This document shows positions 10,510-22,984 of a stretch of 64,000 nt of DNA, piece by piece (position 1 is the first letter of the stretch; every line of letters starts with the position of its first letter). The stretch covers positions 2,021,501 to 2,085,500 of the forward strand of contig JAITYX010000088.1 in NCBI GenBank assembly GCA_021018815.1, read 5' to 3'. The position numbers and the translations under genes are program-made. The notes under the pieces are model-generated. The model was not told the origin of the DNA. It saw nothing but the letters and a program-made list of their open reading frames with translations, and made no database searches. Origin of the DNA: Talinum fruticosum (lineage: Eukaryota; Streptophyta; Magnoliopsida; Caryophyllales; Talinaceae).

Positions 10510-12180
10510 TAAGGGCAGAATTGTAATTGATCATTTTTAAGTGAGTCATGTGCCTGGCATGTGCAAGCAGCAAAGTAACACTCATTAATCTTTGGAGTGT
10601 TTTAGGTCTTTGGAAAATTGACCCAATACCATTAGTCAATTTCCCTTTATTTTTAATGCATTTTTATCTCTCTTTGCATCAGATTTTGTTGTGTAGAAGT
10701 AGTAATAATGAATTGCATTGAATATGCTCTATTCTACTTCTGCCCTTCTTTAGCTTTGGTGTTGGTGTTGCCAATCACATCATACACTATACATTATATC
10801 CTGACTTGTTGCACATCTCTCAAACTTTTACGTGAGCAACGGTAGATTGAGGTCCCAATGGCGTGATAATAATGTGACAGAAAACCCTTGCTTTGTTTGA
10901 TCAAAAAGAAAACCCTTGCTTTGAGCATGTAGTTTAGGGTGCAATTCCATCGGATTCTTGTTTAAACTATACTTTTAAATAGCGTAACATACCAATGGTT
11001 ATAATTTACAAGTTTAATAATGTGTTTTTTTAATAGAAGTTTGGTATTGTTAACGTACCAATAAATTCAATCAATATCCTCTCGTATCGAGCCTATATTG
11101 TCCAACACCACGCCAAATAAGAATTATTTTTCATATTTTTATTTTTTATTAAAAATTTTGGATGGTATGAATCAAAAATTTTTGGCTATAATCATTGGCG
11201 GATTCAGCGTGGGGTCGAGTGGGGTCAACTGACCCCTCTCAAAATAATATAAAATGTTTATACAACAAATGATAATAAGGAAAATTGGATAGATAAGTTG
11301 GTAAGGGGATTATTATGTAGACTTGAGGTTGGGGTTCAAAATTTGTTATCAACAACTTTTCCTTTTTCCCGAAAAATCAACTTTTCAGCTCCTTTTATTT
11401 GTTCAGCTTCCTTTCCCCTTTGTTATTTTCTTCGCTTTTCTTTAATTTGTGTGTTATTAGGTTTAAGTTCTTTAATTTTATTGTTAATTTATGTGATTTA
11501 TTGAATTTTCAATGTCACTTCATTCATTCTCGTTATGTAATATTAATTTTAAAAACAAATGTTAATTTTTGTATTGTGTACACTATTATTTAGTTTATTT
11601 TGACCCCCTTCATATAATTCCGGGTCCCCACTGGCTATAATGGTACATTAATTTGGTATGTCACGTTCCGCCAATGGAAAATTGATATGATGACTGGAAT
11701 TTAAAACTGTGGCTTCAACCTAACCTCAAAACCCAACGTAACTATATATGGGAGGACGATTATATAGCCAAAGATGAATCAATCTCAATTCCCTATATTA
11801 GCTAAAATTTTTAGAGTATGATTTGGTCAAGTTAGCATATTGATGTAAGTGGAATTCTTAACAATGTTAGTAATTAGTCCGTGTATGAGTGCCCGCATGA
11901 CTCAAAAACTTTTTGCACTTAATTAGTGAATCCGTAGACTATTAGATTGCGTCAGGAGCTTCTAGCTGAATTAACACGAGCTTTATCTTTCATTTGGAAG
12001 ACTCAATATAAATTCTTGATGGTCACAATGCATTAGTTAATAAATGGGGAGTGTTTGTACTGATGAAGCAACCAACTTTGGTAGGGCGTGTTCTGCATCC
12101 GCCCTCTCCCGACATACATAGTTCTTTGGGCCTTCTAAATAGAAGTTTGTGGTCGTTGTTTGAGAATATTAAGAAAAAAA
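10510..12180. other. Intergenic, downstream of maturase
   Basis: AT-rich sequence without a supported gene. The first few hundred bases are probably the maturase 3' UTR. 10840-11200 and 11640-12180 hold nothing recognisable. Short frames at 11298-11593 are hydrophobic, low-complexity and unsupported. Confidence 0.4.
11203..11625. mobile_element. Possible small DNA transposon / MITE
   Basis: The left side reads GGCGGATTCAGCGTGGGGTC, then GGGTCAACTGACCCC; the right side reads TTTTGACCCCCTTCAT, then CCGGGTCCCCACTGG. The two ends are roughly inverted (GGGGTCAA / TTGACCCCC), and such ends are common around short plant repeats. No clear terminal repeat or target duplication could be fixed by eye. 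Confidence 0.3.
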
Positions 12181-12666
12181 GAAATAATAAAAAAGAATAG
12201 ACTATGAGATTGTTAAAGCCACTTGATTTAGCAAGGCTTACTGAGGTCCTTGAGCAGTGCTAGGAGCTTGACTACGGGCCAAGGTTACGACAACCGGACC
12301 GGACCGACCAGCTCTACCAGTTGAGAAACTTATTTGAAGGAATTGGGCTCAACTTTACCCAAGGAGAGTCTTAGGTTTAATGATACCAGACTTAGCCTGT
12401 GTTTGCATGGAAGGAACATTGCGAATAATAGGGCTGCACATGGGGATTTGGCTGAAGACACATAATATGGGCATGAAATAGGCGGCCCAACAGAAGCATG
12501 GCGCAAAGAGAAGTTAGGTGTGGGGACAACCCTAGACACGACTTCCACATGGGTGGGAGTAGGTGCGTTGGTATTGGGACGCTTAGAAGAAAGAGGATAG
12601 TGAGTTCGCTTAGGTAGAGGATGCGGGAGAGATTGCTAACAAGTATTTGACTGTTATTGGGAAAGT
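12181..12666. other. Unassigned sequence upstream of a copia LTR-like segment
   Basis: Antisense frames at 12330-12814 have no recognisable domain and run into the LTR-like segment; treated as chance. Confidence 0.3.
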
Positions 12667-12857
12667 TGTTAGAAAGTAGTGTTTGATTGTTATTAGAGGT
12701 TCTAGTTTGAGGCAAACTCAAAGTGAGATCAATAGTTTGAATACGAGTAGTCCACTCTATGTATAAATATGCTTGTAATGACACCCACAAGAGGTGACAC
12801 ATGAAATAAATCAAAATAGAACAGAAAGTTGTTTTCTCAAATTATACGAGTTGATCA
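12667..12857 (+). repeat. Ty1/copia LTR-like end (second family)
   Basis: A TATA-like TATAAATATGC near 12760, and an end in ...GATCA at 12857 directly followed by TGGTATCGAG (12858-12867), which resembles the initiator-tRNA-Met primer-binding site. The copia gag starts about 120 bp downstream. The left boundary is uncertain. Confidence 0.45.
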
Positions 12858-12977
12858 TGGTATCGAGTTATAAGATTATTATCACAAGTCATCATGTCAA
12901 AGAAATTTGTGATCGACAATACATCACCTTACTATCTACATCCATCCGATGGATCATGAATATCAATCACGACAGTA

Positions 12978-13735
12978 GTGTTTGATGGAGACAATTACGA
13001 TATTTGGGAAAAAGCTATAACAATAGCACTAAGATCAAAAAACAAACTTGGGTTTGTTAATGGTAAAATCACATTACCAAATAAAGTCGAAGAAACTGAA
13101 AAAGGTGTGTGGGATATGGTAAACTCTACCATATGCTCATGGCTTTTGAACATAGCCGATCCCAAGATTTGGCCATCAATTGCTTATGCAAACATAGCTA
13201 AAGTAATGTGGGAGGACCTCAAAAAGAGATACGGTACATCGGACATACCAAAGAAGCACGATTTGAAAGCAACGATTGCAAATTGTAAACAAGAAAAAGG
13301 AACAGATCGTTGAATACTATTCAAAACTCATGGGATTATGGAGTGAATTAGATAATGTGAATACTCAACGACATTGTACCTGTGGAAAGTGCACATGTAA
13401 CCTCGGGAGGATGCTTTCAAAGGATGCAGAAGAGGAGAAAGCTCATCAATTTTTGATGGGTTTGTGTGACGAAAAGTATTCAACTATCCGAGGTCACGCA
13501 CCGACCATGGAGCCCCTCCCATCTCTCGAAAAAATCTTCAACATCGTTCGGTAGGAAGAGCATCACAAGAAATTTTTGATAGAGCGTGAATTGAAGTAAG
13601 AAGCCGCCGCCTTTGCCGTGAACACAAAACCGGCGAGCACCCAAACTGGAAGAACAGGAGAGAGAAGCACATGTACTCATCTGCGGAAAAATTGGACATG
13701 AAGAGTCCAATTCGTCGAGACCCTGTTAAAGTCGG
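12978..13735 (+). pseudogene. Ty1/copia gag (UBN2-type) remnant
   Basis: DGDNYDIWEKAITIALRSKN, then FVNGKI, W..VNS.ICSWLLN and W.DLKKRYG (to 13313). The text continues in a second frame with VEYYSKLMGLWSELD, CTCGKCTC and HQFLMGLCDEKYSTIRG (13276-13554). This order is characteristic of copia gag polyproteins of the UBN2/DUF4219 type. There is one frameshift near 13310 and a stop at 13552. A weak HCxKxGHE-like zinc-knuckle remnant lies near 13670-13710. No protease or pol follows. Confidence 0.85.
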
Positions 13736-14044
13736 ATGAGTCTAATGAGGGACTACTCCTAGAGACTATTTGAGAACTTTGCTTGAAGATGACAAGAGAG
13801 TATGAGGAAGAGAGAAGGTCTTTATACCCTAAACCCTAACCATATTTTTTACAATGTATATTTTCTCCCTTTTGATCCTTAAACCTTAAACCACAAATTT
13901 GTCTATTTCCTCAAACCCTAAACCATAAATATTTTTATTTTCTCCCTTAGGATACAAATGTGTTTTTATTTACCATCCTTAGCTATCATTCTATTTCCTT
14001 ATAATTAAATCCTAAACTACCTAAACCCATTTCTCAAAATCTCA
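13736..14044. other. AT-rich spacer with CCCTAAA-like motifs
   Basis: Contains CCCTAAACCCTAA at 13829-13841 and another CCCTAAACC near 13914. Two adjacent units are too few to call an interstitial telomere. No gene. Confidence 0.4.
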
Positions 14045-14457
14045 AACATTTCACAAATTTTCAACTTAATAAGCTAAACAAATGTTACCCACATTCTCAA
14101 TATTCAACATTTCAACAAAGATTCAACATTTCAATAATCTCAAACATTACCCATATTCTCGACATTTACATAATTACCCTAAATACATTCAACACTTAAC
14201 TATATAAATCTTGTAAATAACTTAAAGTGAAAAATAAGAAATGATCATTCATACCGTAAGAACGAAGAAAACAACGACGAGAGTGAGCGAGAAGATTCAC
14301 GGCAAAACACACACAGCCACCAACGCAAATACTTTGTAAGAGAAGACAACTACAAGAAAGAGGAGAGACGAGGATTATTTACAACAATGCCACCGGTCCA
14401 TTTTTCACGATCGTTTGTCCTTTTAACCGTCGTTAAAAGTGGTTTACGTAGTAGTGG
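14045..14457. mobile_element. CACTA-like non-autonomous element, one end preserved
   Basis: Ends in CCGTCGTTAAAAGTGG then GTAGTAGTG at 14457 (reverse complement CACTACTAC, a CACTA-type terminus). The interior (CATTCTCAATATTCAACATT, AAATACATTCAACA, CTTAAAGTGAAAAATAAGA) is shared with the element at 35263-36067. The opposite terminus is not found, so this copy is truncated. Confidence 0.6.
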
Positions 14458-14698
14458 ACGTTCCCAGCTCTATGGTTCTTCTTGTGTTTTTCTCTTTTGT
14501 CCGTGGTGAACTCCGTCTTCGGTTTTGGCACTGTTGCACTCGCCAATTGGCTTCATTGGAATATAGTTGGAGCCCTTGAACTAATTAGGTGGCCTTGTGA
14601 AAGATCTTCCTTCATCTAATTCTCTATTTTGATGAGCCATGATCTTTAGACCTTCGAAGTGTTAATTCCTTGAAAGAAGGTTAGGCTCTAATTGCGAT
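14458..14698 (-). pseudogene. Ty1/copia gag start, antisense fragment
   Basis: Matches the antisense gag N-terminal region of copy B at 31610-31889 (shared GATGAGCCATGATCTT and GGCCTTGTG..AGA.CTTCCTTCAT). It includes a degenerate primer-binding site just before the LTR boundary. Truncated by the CACTA-like element. Confidence 0.6.
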
Positions 14699-15775
14699 TG
14701 AAAGTTCAAAAGGAGAAGTAAATCACCCTAGAGAGGGGGTGAATACGGCGATTGAAAGATTTTTGGGGAAATTGACTTTTTGTGAACCGAGCACCGAGAA
14801 AATAAATAAGAGTTTAGAACTCAGCTTAGTAAAATTTGAGATGAATCTAAAGTGACTCGGATAGAAGATAAAAATATTGACATAGAGATTTTTACGAGGA
14901 AACCGTTACTGGGAAGAAAACTTTGGACGAGTGCTAATCCAAGTATAAAATCAAATCCACTAATGGAATCTTCAATTGTAATGAATACGACTACTAAGAT
15001 TTGTTCCCTTCACTAAATCTATGACAGTTTTCCCTAACTTAGAAATTCCCTTATCTAACCTAGTATTTCCGATTTGAAGTTCCCTTATAAACTTGGGAGA
15101 ATTTAGCTGAAGTTACGTTACCAACACAATCACGGGAAGAAAGTGTTTGAGAAGGTAAGAGATGATTACAAGATTTTCTCACTAAGCATTACAACTCGGA
15201 ATATTAAGAGTACAGAGTAGGAGTTGTAAGCCGGATGTGTATAATAAATTCAACTCTTGTTCGTCGGTGAGAACTTTGTGCTAAAGCTTATTTAAATAGT
15301 ATGCCTTGTGAGGAAGCTATTGAGTCTTTAGCTAGAACAACTGAGTTAGCTAATCATTGCAACGAATAGTCCAAGAGCTCAATTTCTAAATCATCTTGAA
15401 AAAGTTGTTCTGCGTAAGTCCCGACTCCTAAAAGCTATTATACCCCAAGCAAACTGAAATTTTAGTAGAAAAAATCATTAGACTTAAAAATAAAATATTA
15501 CCCGAAACGGTAAAAAATAAGGTCGTCGATCGGTTCCGAGCGAGATCCAAATATTTCGACTTTTACTGTCGGCGAGCTTTAACGATCGTGAACCTTTGTT
15601 TTTGCTTTTCTTTGAGATAATTTGACTTTATAAAACTTGCATAAATAATAAAGAATGGTTCTCAAGGTATATAAGAATACTTTGGTCCATAATTAGATTA
15701 GGATTAGTCTAAATGAAGCGTTCGGAGACCAATAATCCTTAATCTATTAATTTAAAAATTTTCAAATCTAATAAC
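14699..15775 (-). repeat. Ty1/copia LTR, antisense, truncated
   Basis: Starts TGAAAGTTCAAAAGGAG and has ATCACCCTAGAGAGGGGGTG near 14723, as in other antisense copies. The interior includes ACTTTGGTCCATAATTAGA near 15690, as in copy B's LTR (32765). The expected 5' terminus (antisense of TGAAGACTC) is missing; at about 15775 it runs directly into sense gag of copy A. Confidence 0.65.
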
Positions 15776-15817
15776 ATCAAATGAAGAAGTAGTTAGAAAG
15801 CTGATGAGATGTCTTCC
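15776..15817 (+). pseudogene. Copia copy A, gag fragment left of solo LTR
   Basis: Reads SNEEVVRKLMRCLP-like gag in sense. It continues seamlessly across the solo LTR into KKKWGPKVTTFEE-like text at 17082. CTTCC at 15813-15817 is the left target duplication. Confidence 0.65.
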
Positions 15818-17076
15818 TGATGGAAAGTGGACCACCTTTGTCTTTGAGCTGAAAGCTAATCATTTTGAAGGGTCAAGCATACCAGGAATCAACCAAAATT
15901 ACTTGAATTTGTTTTGATCATTTTTATCCCGGAGGATGCAAAGCCATGATGTTGATCTTCATGACTATATGTTCATAAATAAAAGCTTGTCCAAAGAGCC
16001 AAGAAGGTTAGGAAATCAGAATCAAAGCTAGCCAAAGCTAGCCATCACAAATCCTCCATGTTAGCGCAAGGTGAAATCGGTCAAGTTAAACCGTGGAGCA
16101 TTGCCATTTTAATGCTTTTAAGTACATAAATAAAATGGTGCTTAAATATGGTCGGTCCATATTTACATGTGAAAAGACCTTGGCCGGGAATAGAGCAACA
16201 AGGAAAGGATGACAAGGAGGCCTAGAAGCATTAAGGATTGAAAAGCTTGGGAAAGGGAAAACAAGCCACAACCACATGTTCCCAATTTTGAAATACTTGG
16301 CTAGAATTCACTATAGCTTAACTTGGAGGAGGGGAAAGAATCTTGTTAGTTTTATTATCTTTTTACTTTATTTTCAGCTTTGTTTTCAGCTTTGTAAATG
16401 CCATTATGAGGCATTATAAATTCAGCTAGCTTAGCTATCTAAAAAGAAGACTTGATGAATATATGAACTTTGAGCTTTGCTCTTTTGAGATGGATTTCTC
16501 AACCCCTTGAATTCTCATTGCTGTATCCGAGCCTTGGCAAGCTTGGTGGTGTCCTTTGAGTCTTTGCAATCCCCGATGGTGTTTCTGTATCCGGCCAGAT
16601 TGCAAAGTGCCCCTTGATTCAGCTTGGTGGTGTTTACGTATCCAAGCCAGAATCCAGGTTCTATCCAGCGACTTGCATCAACCATATCTCCCACTCCTCG
16701 AATCATCTCTTTCCCAAATTTCACACACTTCATCTTACATGAGTTGAGACCATCTCCACCAAATCTCAACTTAAACCAAGAAGAACTCCATCCCCAGCAC
16801 CAAAAACAAACAAAGAACCTCATTCTGGACAGCCGCCCAGCGAGGCCTTCTGTTTGCCTTTGGTTCAAGGTCATCCCGACCTTGGATGCTGCTCAAATTT
16901 TACCACAACCTTCCCTGACCAGTTAACTACCTCTCCACCAAATTTCGTCCAAAACCAAGAACATTTGCCCCTCCTTTCACGTTTTTCCCCAGAACCGCGT
17001 CTGCAGGTCCTGTTCTGGCCAGGCTGCTTCTTCACGGTTTTCCCTTCTCTTTGCTTCCGCCTCCCACTACACATCA
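15818..17076 (+). mobile_element. Solo LTR (1.26 kb) inserted in copia copy A gag
   Basis: Starts TGATGG at 15818 and ends ACATCA at 17076, flanked by a perfect 5-bp duplication CTTCC (15813-15817, 17077-17081). Removing it restores a continuous gag frame. A TATA-like TTATAAATTC lies near 16413. Around 16523-16650 there are three imperfect repeats pairing GGTGGTGT-like and GTATCC segments. Open frames inside are not conserved proteins. The family is not the main copia family; it is probably gypsy or an unrelated LTR. Confidence 0.8.
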
Positions 17077-17518
17077 CTTCCCAAGAAGAAATGGGGTCCA
17101 AAGGTGACAACATTTGAAGAAGCTCAGCACCTTAGAAAACTAAAGCTTTATGAGCTTATTAGGAAACTTTTGACTCATAAGTTACATCTCCAAGAGGGGA
17201 GATTGAGGTCGGCACGAGAAGGAATGTTGCCTTAATAGTTTCCGAAGAAGCTGGACGAAGTCCAAGTGGCTCGGAATCAGAAGAAGACCTAATGGTACTT
17301 CTTGCAAGAGGCTTAAAAATGATAATAAAGCACAAGAAGTGGCAAAAGAAGCGAAGAAGTGAAGTTCTCGAAAGGACAGGATAGGTGAAGCCTCTTTCTC
17401 GTCCTAAATCTTTTCAACTAAAAACTCTCGGTGCTTCGAATGTGGTAGCAAGGAACACATCATCAAGGATTGGCTAAAAAGGAAACGAAATTACAAGAAG
17501 AAGAAGCCATGGTGGCCA
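17077..17518 (+). pseudogene. Copia copy A gag, middle part
   Basis: Reads W-GPKVTTFEEAQHLRKLKLYELI, KLLTHKLHLQE, and then the zinc knuckle CFECGSKEHIIKDW near 17433-17475, where the last Cys of CX2CX4HX4C is replaced by Trp. Multiple frameshifts. Interrupted at 17518 by the gag-only gypsy element and continues at 25354. Confidence 0.7.
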
Positions 17519-19889
17519 TGTTAGCTTGTCGTACAACTACAAATTAAACCACTACTTAGGCTTATAATAAACAATATAGCATAGGCAAGTAGGATCAAAT
17601 CCACGAGGAAAGATAATGTAAAAATTAAACTTTCAATCCAATTACACTTACTAATCTAATTATTTTTATTTCTTCATCTTGTAAAACAAAACCTTTAAAC
17701 AAATCAAATTAAACTACTAAAATTCTAAAAAGTCCTATAAGAAAGACTTCTGAAATTCATTTTTTATAATTTAATTTTGACATAATTATCTTAATTAATT
17801 CTGAAAAATTCAAAACAGAAAATCAAATACAGATTCAAAATAGACAATCCAAACAGAAAATAACTTAGAATTTAATAACTAAAAATAACAGAATATTATC
17901 TAACAATATAAATAAATAATATAGACAGAATATAAAAACTATAATAACCCAAAAATATTTTTGTATATTTTTTGAATAATTAAAACAGAAGACTAAAACA
18001 GAAAATAAACAAATTCTAAAACAGAAAATTAAATAAGTAAACTTCTGCACTAAATTAATAACGAAAATAAATACTAAAATTACCTAGAATATTAACACTA
18101 ATTTTCTAGACCTAACCAGACCCTAAAAATATAAAAATAAAATTTAAAACCTAATTTACAAATTTATTTAATTAAAAATCTGCAGTAATTAAATTCAAGA
18201 ATTAAATATGAAAAAATATGAAATTAATTCCAAAAATTCTAAAATTCAATCAGATCAATCTAGGAATCTATCTAAACCCTAAAAGAAGATAAAACATAAA
18301 AAATAATAAAAGAAACTATTTATAAACTAATTTCTAACAAACTGACTCAAAAATAATGAAAACCGACAGAAAAATAATCTAAAAATTAAAATATGTAAAG
18401 ACTCAAAATTAAATTAAAATAAAATTCCTAAAACAAACCTAAAAGACTGTTATTTAAGGGGGAATAACGAAATTAATAATTAAATATTATAACTTTGTAG
18501 ATAAAATTTGATAAACTAAAGAAAACTACTAAAAAGCAAATAAATAATATCAAAGATATCAATTTTATAAAAAACACTTAGTATAATCTAAATCCACCAT
18601 GTAAATTATTATTTATCATTAACACACAAATTGATCTGCCCATGAGCTAAACTGTAGAAGACAACCACTAGCGGATCTTCCCGTTTTTCCTTAGTTATTA
18701 GTTTACTTAGACCTAACCCTAAAAAACCTACTAATATTGATAACCCTAGCACAAGCACTAGAATTTAATCAAATTAGAACATTAAGTATTAGAAAAACAT
18801 CATCTAGCACCTAATAACCAATCTACTAGCAAATCGATTGAAAAAGGATCTATGATAATTTCCTAATTAAAAGAGACAGGTATGAGCCATCCATGATTAA
18901 CTAGGGTGATACTTACGTCTAAAAGACCAAGCGATTATATACTTAAACCCTTTAAACTATCATATGAATTTATATAAAACTAATTAGCATGCACTCTAAT
19001 TAATTAGACATAAAAACATAAACGTTAAGAACAAATTATCATAGAATCATGGATAAAATCAATAAGACAATAAAGATCGAAACTTTGTTCAAAATAAATA
19101 ATTTAACGTGGTTTCAAATAAATTATACTAAGTATGAAAAAACTACTCAAACATAATATAATTTAGGATACGTAAAAATAACATACTTAATATTAAACTA
19201 ATAATAAAAATAAAGTCTTAAAATAAAAATTACAATAATAATACTACTACCATAATATTTCTTCTCGGCACGATGATGATCAAGACGATGGTAATAAGGA
19301 GGTTTGGTGATGAAGATAAGTGGTGATGATGATTATGATAATGTTGCCGTGAGGATGAGAGATGAAGATGTGAGATTAGGATGATAATAATAAGAGGTGA
19401 TGATGTGAAGAGTAGAGAAAGGGTGGTATAGGTGGAGAGGTGAGAGGTGGTGATGGGGATTGTTGTTATGAGAAGCCACACTCGGGTAGCCGTGAGGATG
19501 ATGAGTATAAGTAGGTTGGTGTGGGGTGAGTGTCCTTGCATGGTAATTCCTCTTTTCTTCTAAGTCTCTTTCTTCTCATGCAACTCTAAGGAGTAGTCCT
19601 AGTCGGTTTAGAAGTATAATTATCTTCACTCTCCTCTTCAAATTAGGACTTAATAAAATAAAATACCATAAAATAAATATTTTATGACATATTATTTTTA
19701 TGGACCAACTTCATATCTTTTCTAACACGCTTGTCGGTAGCTATAAAAATCCACTTTTAACGTCTTTCATCTCCTGCGCACTTTATTCAATAATTACCTA
19801 AAAATAAACAAAATAGAACTATTTAGATAAAGTAAACTATATAATATAAACTAAATAACTAGTAAATATACGTACAAAATACGATGTTC
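17519..19889 (-). repeat. 3' LTR of gag-only gypsy element
   Basis: Very AT-rich, about 2.37 kb, aligning with 22985-25353 throughout (for example TTAGCTTGTCGTAC at 17521 and 22987, GATGATGATCAAGA near 19271 and 24743). No real genes. The right boundary, about 19889, is inferred from where the two copies diverge (after AAAATACGA). Confidence 0.85.
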
Positions 19890-21236
19890 TTATAAAGATA
19901 TACATAAAACATAAAATACATACTAAGGTAGCCTTGCTTGCAAAACAGTTTGATGAAAATTGTCTTTCTCAAGCAAGTGAAAAACTAAACATTTCATTGT
20001 CATCGGAGAGTTTATTCATCAACTTCACAATATCTCTTTCATTTAAGCAATAGTAAAAAATTATCCATCTTTTTCACACATGTACATTCCGGTCAAGAGG
20101 TGTAAAATGTTTTATGATGCAAAAATTAAGGTGCAATATGGTTATAAAGAAAGCTGAATCAGCAGGTTACTTACTAAAAATTGATAATAAACTTGTCTTG
20201 CAAACTTTTCTTCCAACTTAATTTTTTTCTTTTTTTTTACTGCATTCAAGCACATATTTGAGGCCCATATAGGGTCTTAGAAATATAACACTCCTTGTCT
20301 CCCACTCACCCCAATAGAGGTGTTGGAGTTAATACTCTATTTTTTTCTTTTTCTTTTTCTTTTCGTTAGTATGGTTCGAGCCATTGATCGGCTCAAAGCG
20401 GCATGACTCTCCCAGCATGGGTTACTCCATACATAAAGGCTCAGGTTGAGAGCTAAACATAAAGGGAAATGGTGCCGAGCCACCAACTCCGACCCATGTT
20501 GGTATACTAACATTTTTTTTGGCATGTTTCGAGTTGTAAACGGCCCTCAACGGGGTTGACTCTTCCAGACACGAGTCTTTTCCATACACAAGCCGCTTAA
20601 AGGGAACAAATGTCGTACCACTTGAACCAACCTGTGTTGGTAAATCAACATATTCTAAACTTTAGTAGGCAAGACAAGAAAAATTAAATTTTCAATGAGT
20701 CATTTTGCTAAGTTCGAGTAGTCTAGATGAACGGTTTAAGTCAATTTATTGCCTCTATCACGATCATATAACATGATCAAACCGACTTAAAAATTATGAT
20801 TGTCACTAATTGAACAAATATATGAGGATCAACTCAAACAACTTTGAATGACAATTAACATGTTCAAATTTCTCACTTACGAAGGGAAAGAAAAACTATA
20901 AACAGAAAAATTTAAGCAAGTTAACCTAGCAAATATTCATGTTCATGCATTTCTTTGCAAGAAAGAATTTTTTTCTCAAATAAGATAAAAATAAATGCAT
21001 AAAATTAAAATGTAGGATGCACTCCTGCAGACTTAATTCATGCATTGTCCCTAATGCATTCAAAATAAAAATAAAATAAAAATAATAGAGATAACATAAA
21101 CATCCCTGAAAAATGTTAGGTTGCCTCCCAACCAACGCCTTTGTTTACTTGTCTTTGGCTCGACACCTCTGCAGGTCAAGGATCATCTAATTGCATTTCC
21201 CACACTAAACAGATCTGGTCTCCTACATACTTGCAA
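19890..21236 (-). other. Non-coding interior of gag-only gypsy element
   Basis: No pol homology. A pyrimidine tract (TTTTTTTCTTTTTCTTTTTC) lies near 20339-20362. Near 21118-21133 the antisense sequence reads GTTGGGAGGCAACC, a motif that commonly follows pol in gypsy relatives. This suggests that the gag end was joined to the 3' UTR by loss of pol. Confidence 0.5.
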
Positions 21237-22773
21237 TTAGTGGAAAATTTCTTTTGGAAAAGGGCGGATGTATTCTCGCCCCACACTTACCCTTTTGTTC
21301 CTTTTCAATTTTAATTTGTTCATGAATAGATCTTTAAGGAACTTAGCATAACGAGGTTCCCGTTTCATGGTATCTAGAAGAGGATTGTTGATTTCTGCCT
21401 TCTTAGATATTTGTATGAAATCTTCAATTGCCTCATCTATCTTAGGAGTTGTGCTTATCAGTATACTTGGAAAAGGTGGGATAGAATTGTAAAGATCTTT
21501 CTTATTTTCTCCTATTTCCTTAGCATTAGAGGCGCCATCTTTGTTTTGGTCAAGTTCTTGACCTCTAATTCTGGCTCTACCTCTATGTTTTTCCAAGGTT
21601 CCTCTAACATTTTCCCACTATTAAGTGTTATGACACTCACATTTTCCTTTGGATCTTGGAAAGGTTAAGATTGCATTTAGGCTTGCTGGTTACTAATTAT
21701 GGTATCATTGGCGATCTGTCTCTCTTGAACTCGCTTAATGGTCATCTCTAAGTTTTGGAACCTAAGGTCGAGTCTCCTTTTTCTGGTCATCCATCTTTTT
21801 AATGATTTGCTCTAAAAGATAATTAGTTTTATCTTGAGCAATGGATTGATCAAATTCTAGGGGTTTTCTTCAAATCCATACCTAAGGTTAGAGTAATCAC
21901 TCCATTCTTCATAAGTGTTCGAGAATGGGTTATTGTTCATTTGACCTTGGTTGGAAAACATATCATTCACATGCCCTCTTTGTTGTGTAGGGCATGAATT
22001 AGCAACATGACCCTCTAAATGACAAATACTACAAACTACTGCTTGTTCTCTCGTGGACCAGTTTGTTCAACATAACGATAATTTGGTATAATTGGGTCTC
22101 TATTGATGGACCTAAATTGAACTCATTAACATTCCTAAATTGGGTATCTCCAATTCCAAATTGTTGAGTATTTTGGGCCATAATATTAAACAATTCTCTA
22201 GCCCGAGCTAGAGTCTTATTAAACAAGGCCCCCCACTAGCAACATCTACCATATTTTTATCTATTGGCAATAAACCTTCATAATAATATTGAATCAATAA
22301 ATGCTCAGAAATTTGATGTTGGGGACAACTAGCACATAATTTATTAAAACGCTCCCAATATTCGAAAAAGTCTCCTCAGTCATCTGTTTAATGACACAAA
22401 TTTCCTCTCTAATTGACCCTATCCTAGATGCAGGAAAAAATTTCTCTAAAAATGCTTTATGAACTTGGGTCCATGTAGTGAATGTTGCAGGGGTAGGTAA
22501 TAAAACCAATCTTTAGCCTTATGCTCGAAGTGAAAACGGAAAGGCTCTCAACTTAATTTGGTCTTAGGTGATTCCCTCAAGTTGCATAGTGGAACATGTA
22601 ATAATAAACTCATTGATATGACGATATGGGTTCTCACCAAGCAGTACATGAAATTTAGGTAACATATTTAAAAATTTAGAGTTCGGTTTTAGTGTTCGGT
22701 CCAATGCAGGATATAAGATAGGTAGAAGTTATGTATCCAAGTTAGGTGTAGCAAGTTCATGTAAAGTATTCAT
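21237..22773 (-). pseudogene. Gag of the gag-only gypsy element
   Basis: Starts at an antisense ATG at 22773 (MNTLHELATP). Order: LKPNSKFLNMLPKFHVLLGE, then AFPFSL..KAKDWFYYLP, TFTTWTQVHKAFLEKFFPASR, REEICVIKQMTEETF, then ..LCASCPQHQISEHLLIQYYY and GGALFNKT. This is the retrotransposon gag domain of the Athila/Tat-like type. The C-terminal part (21237-21596) with PLLDTMKREPRYAKFLKDL resembles the gag-protease junction. Several stops and frameshifts are visible between 22230 and 22770. Confidence 0.8.
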
Positions 22774-22963
22774 CTTAATAATTTCGAACTTACGAAACAG
22801 AATTAGAAACACTTACTTGGCTTTCAACTTCGTCAAATGTATACTCCTTGTTAAAATAAAAAACACTAAAAAAAACTACGAAAACAAACTATTAAAGTCA
22901 CCAAGAAGTAATAAAATTAGTAAATCTAAATGAGATAAAAGCTAAAGACTATTATTTTCTTTC

Positions 22964-22984
22964 CCAAGCAATCGCACCAAAATT
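22964..22984 (-). other. Primer-binding site of gag-only gypsy element
   Basis: Directly inside the 5' LTR; the antisense reads TTTTGGTGCGATTGCTTGG. This is a slightly mutated form of the TGGCGCCGTTGCCGGGG primer-binding site of many plant gypsy elements. Confidence 0.6.

Noticed and set aside
12330..12814. Antisense protein gene upstream of the copia gag
   Set aside because: Runs into the LTR-like segment, has no recognisable domain, and overlapping frames are equally long.
13829..13920. Interstitial telomere (CCCTAAA)
   Set aside because: Only two adjacent units and one isolated unit; expected by chance in AT-rich plant DNA.
19230..19541. Antisense Ile/Leu/His-rich frame in the gypsy LTR
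   Set aside because: Arises from GATGATGAT-type repeats in the LTR; the homologous segment of the other LTR (24700-25010) does not keep the frame.
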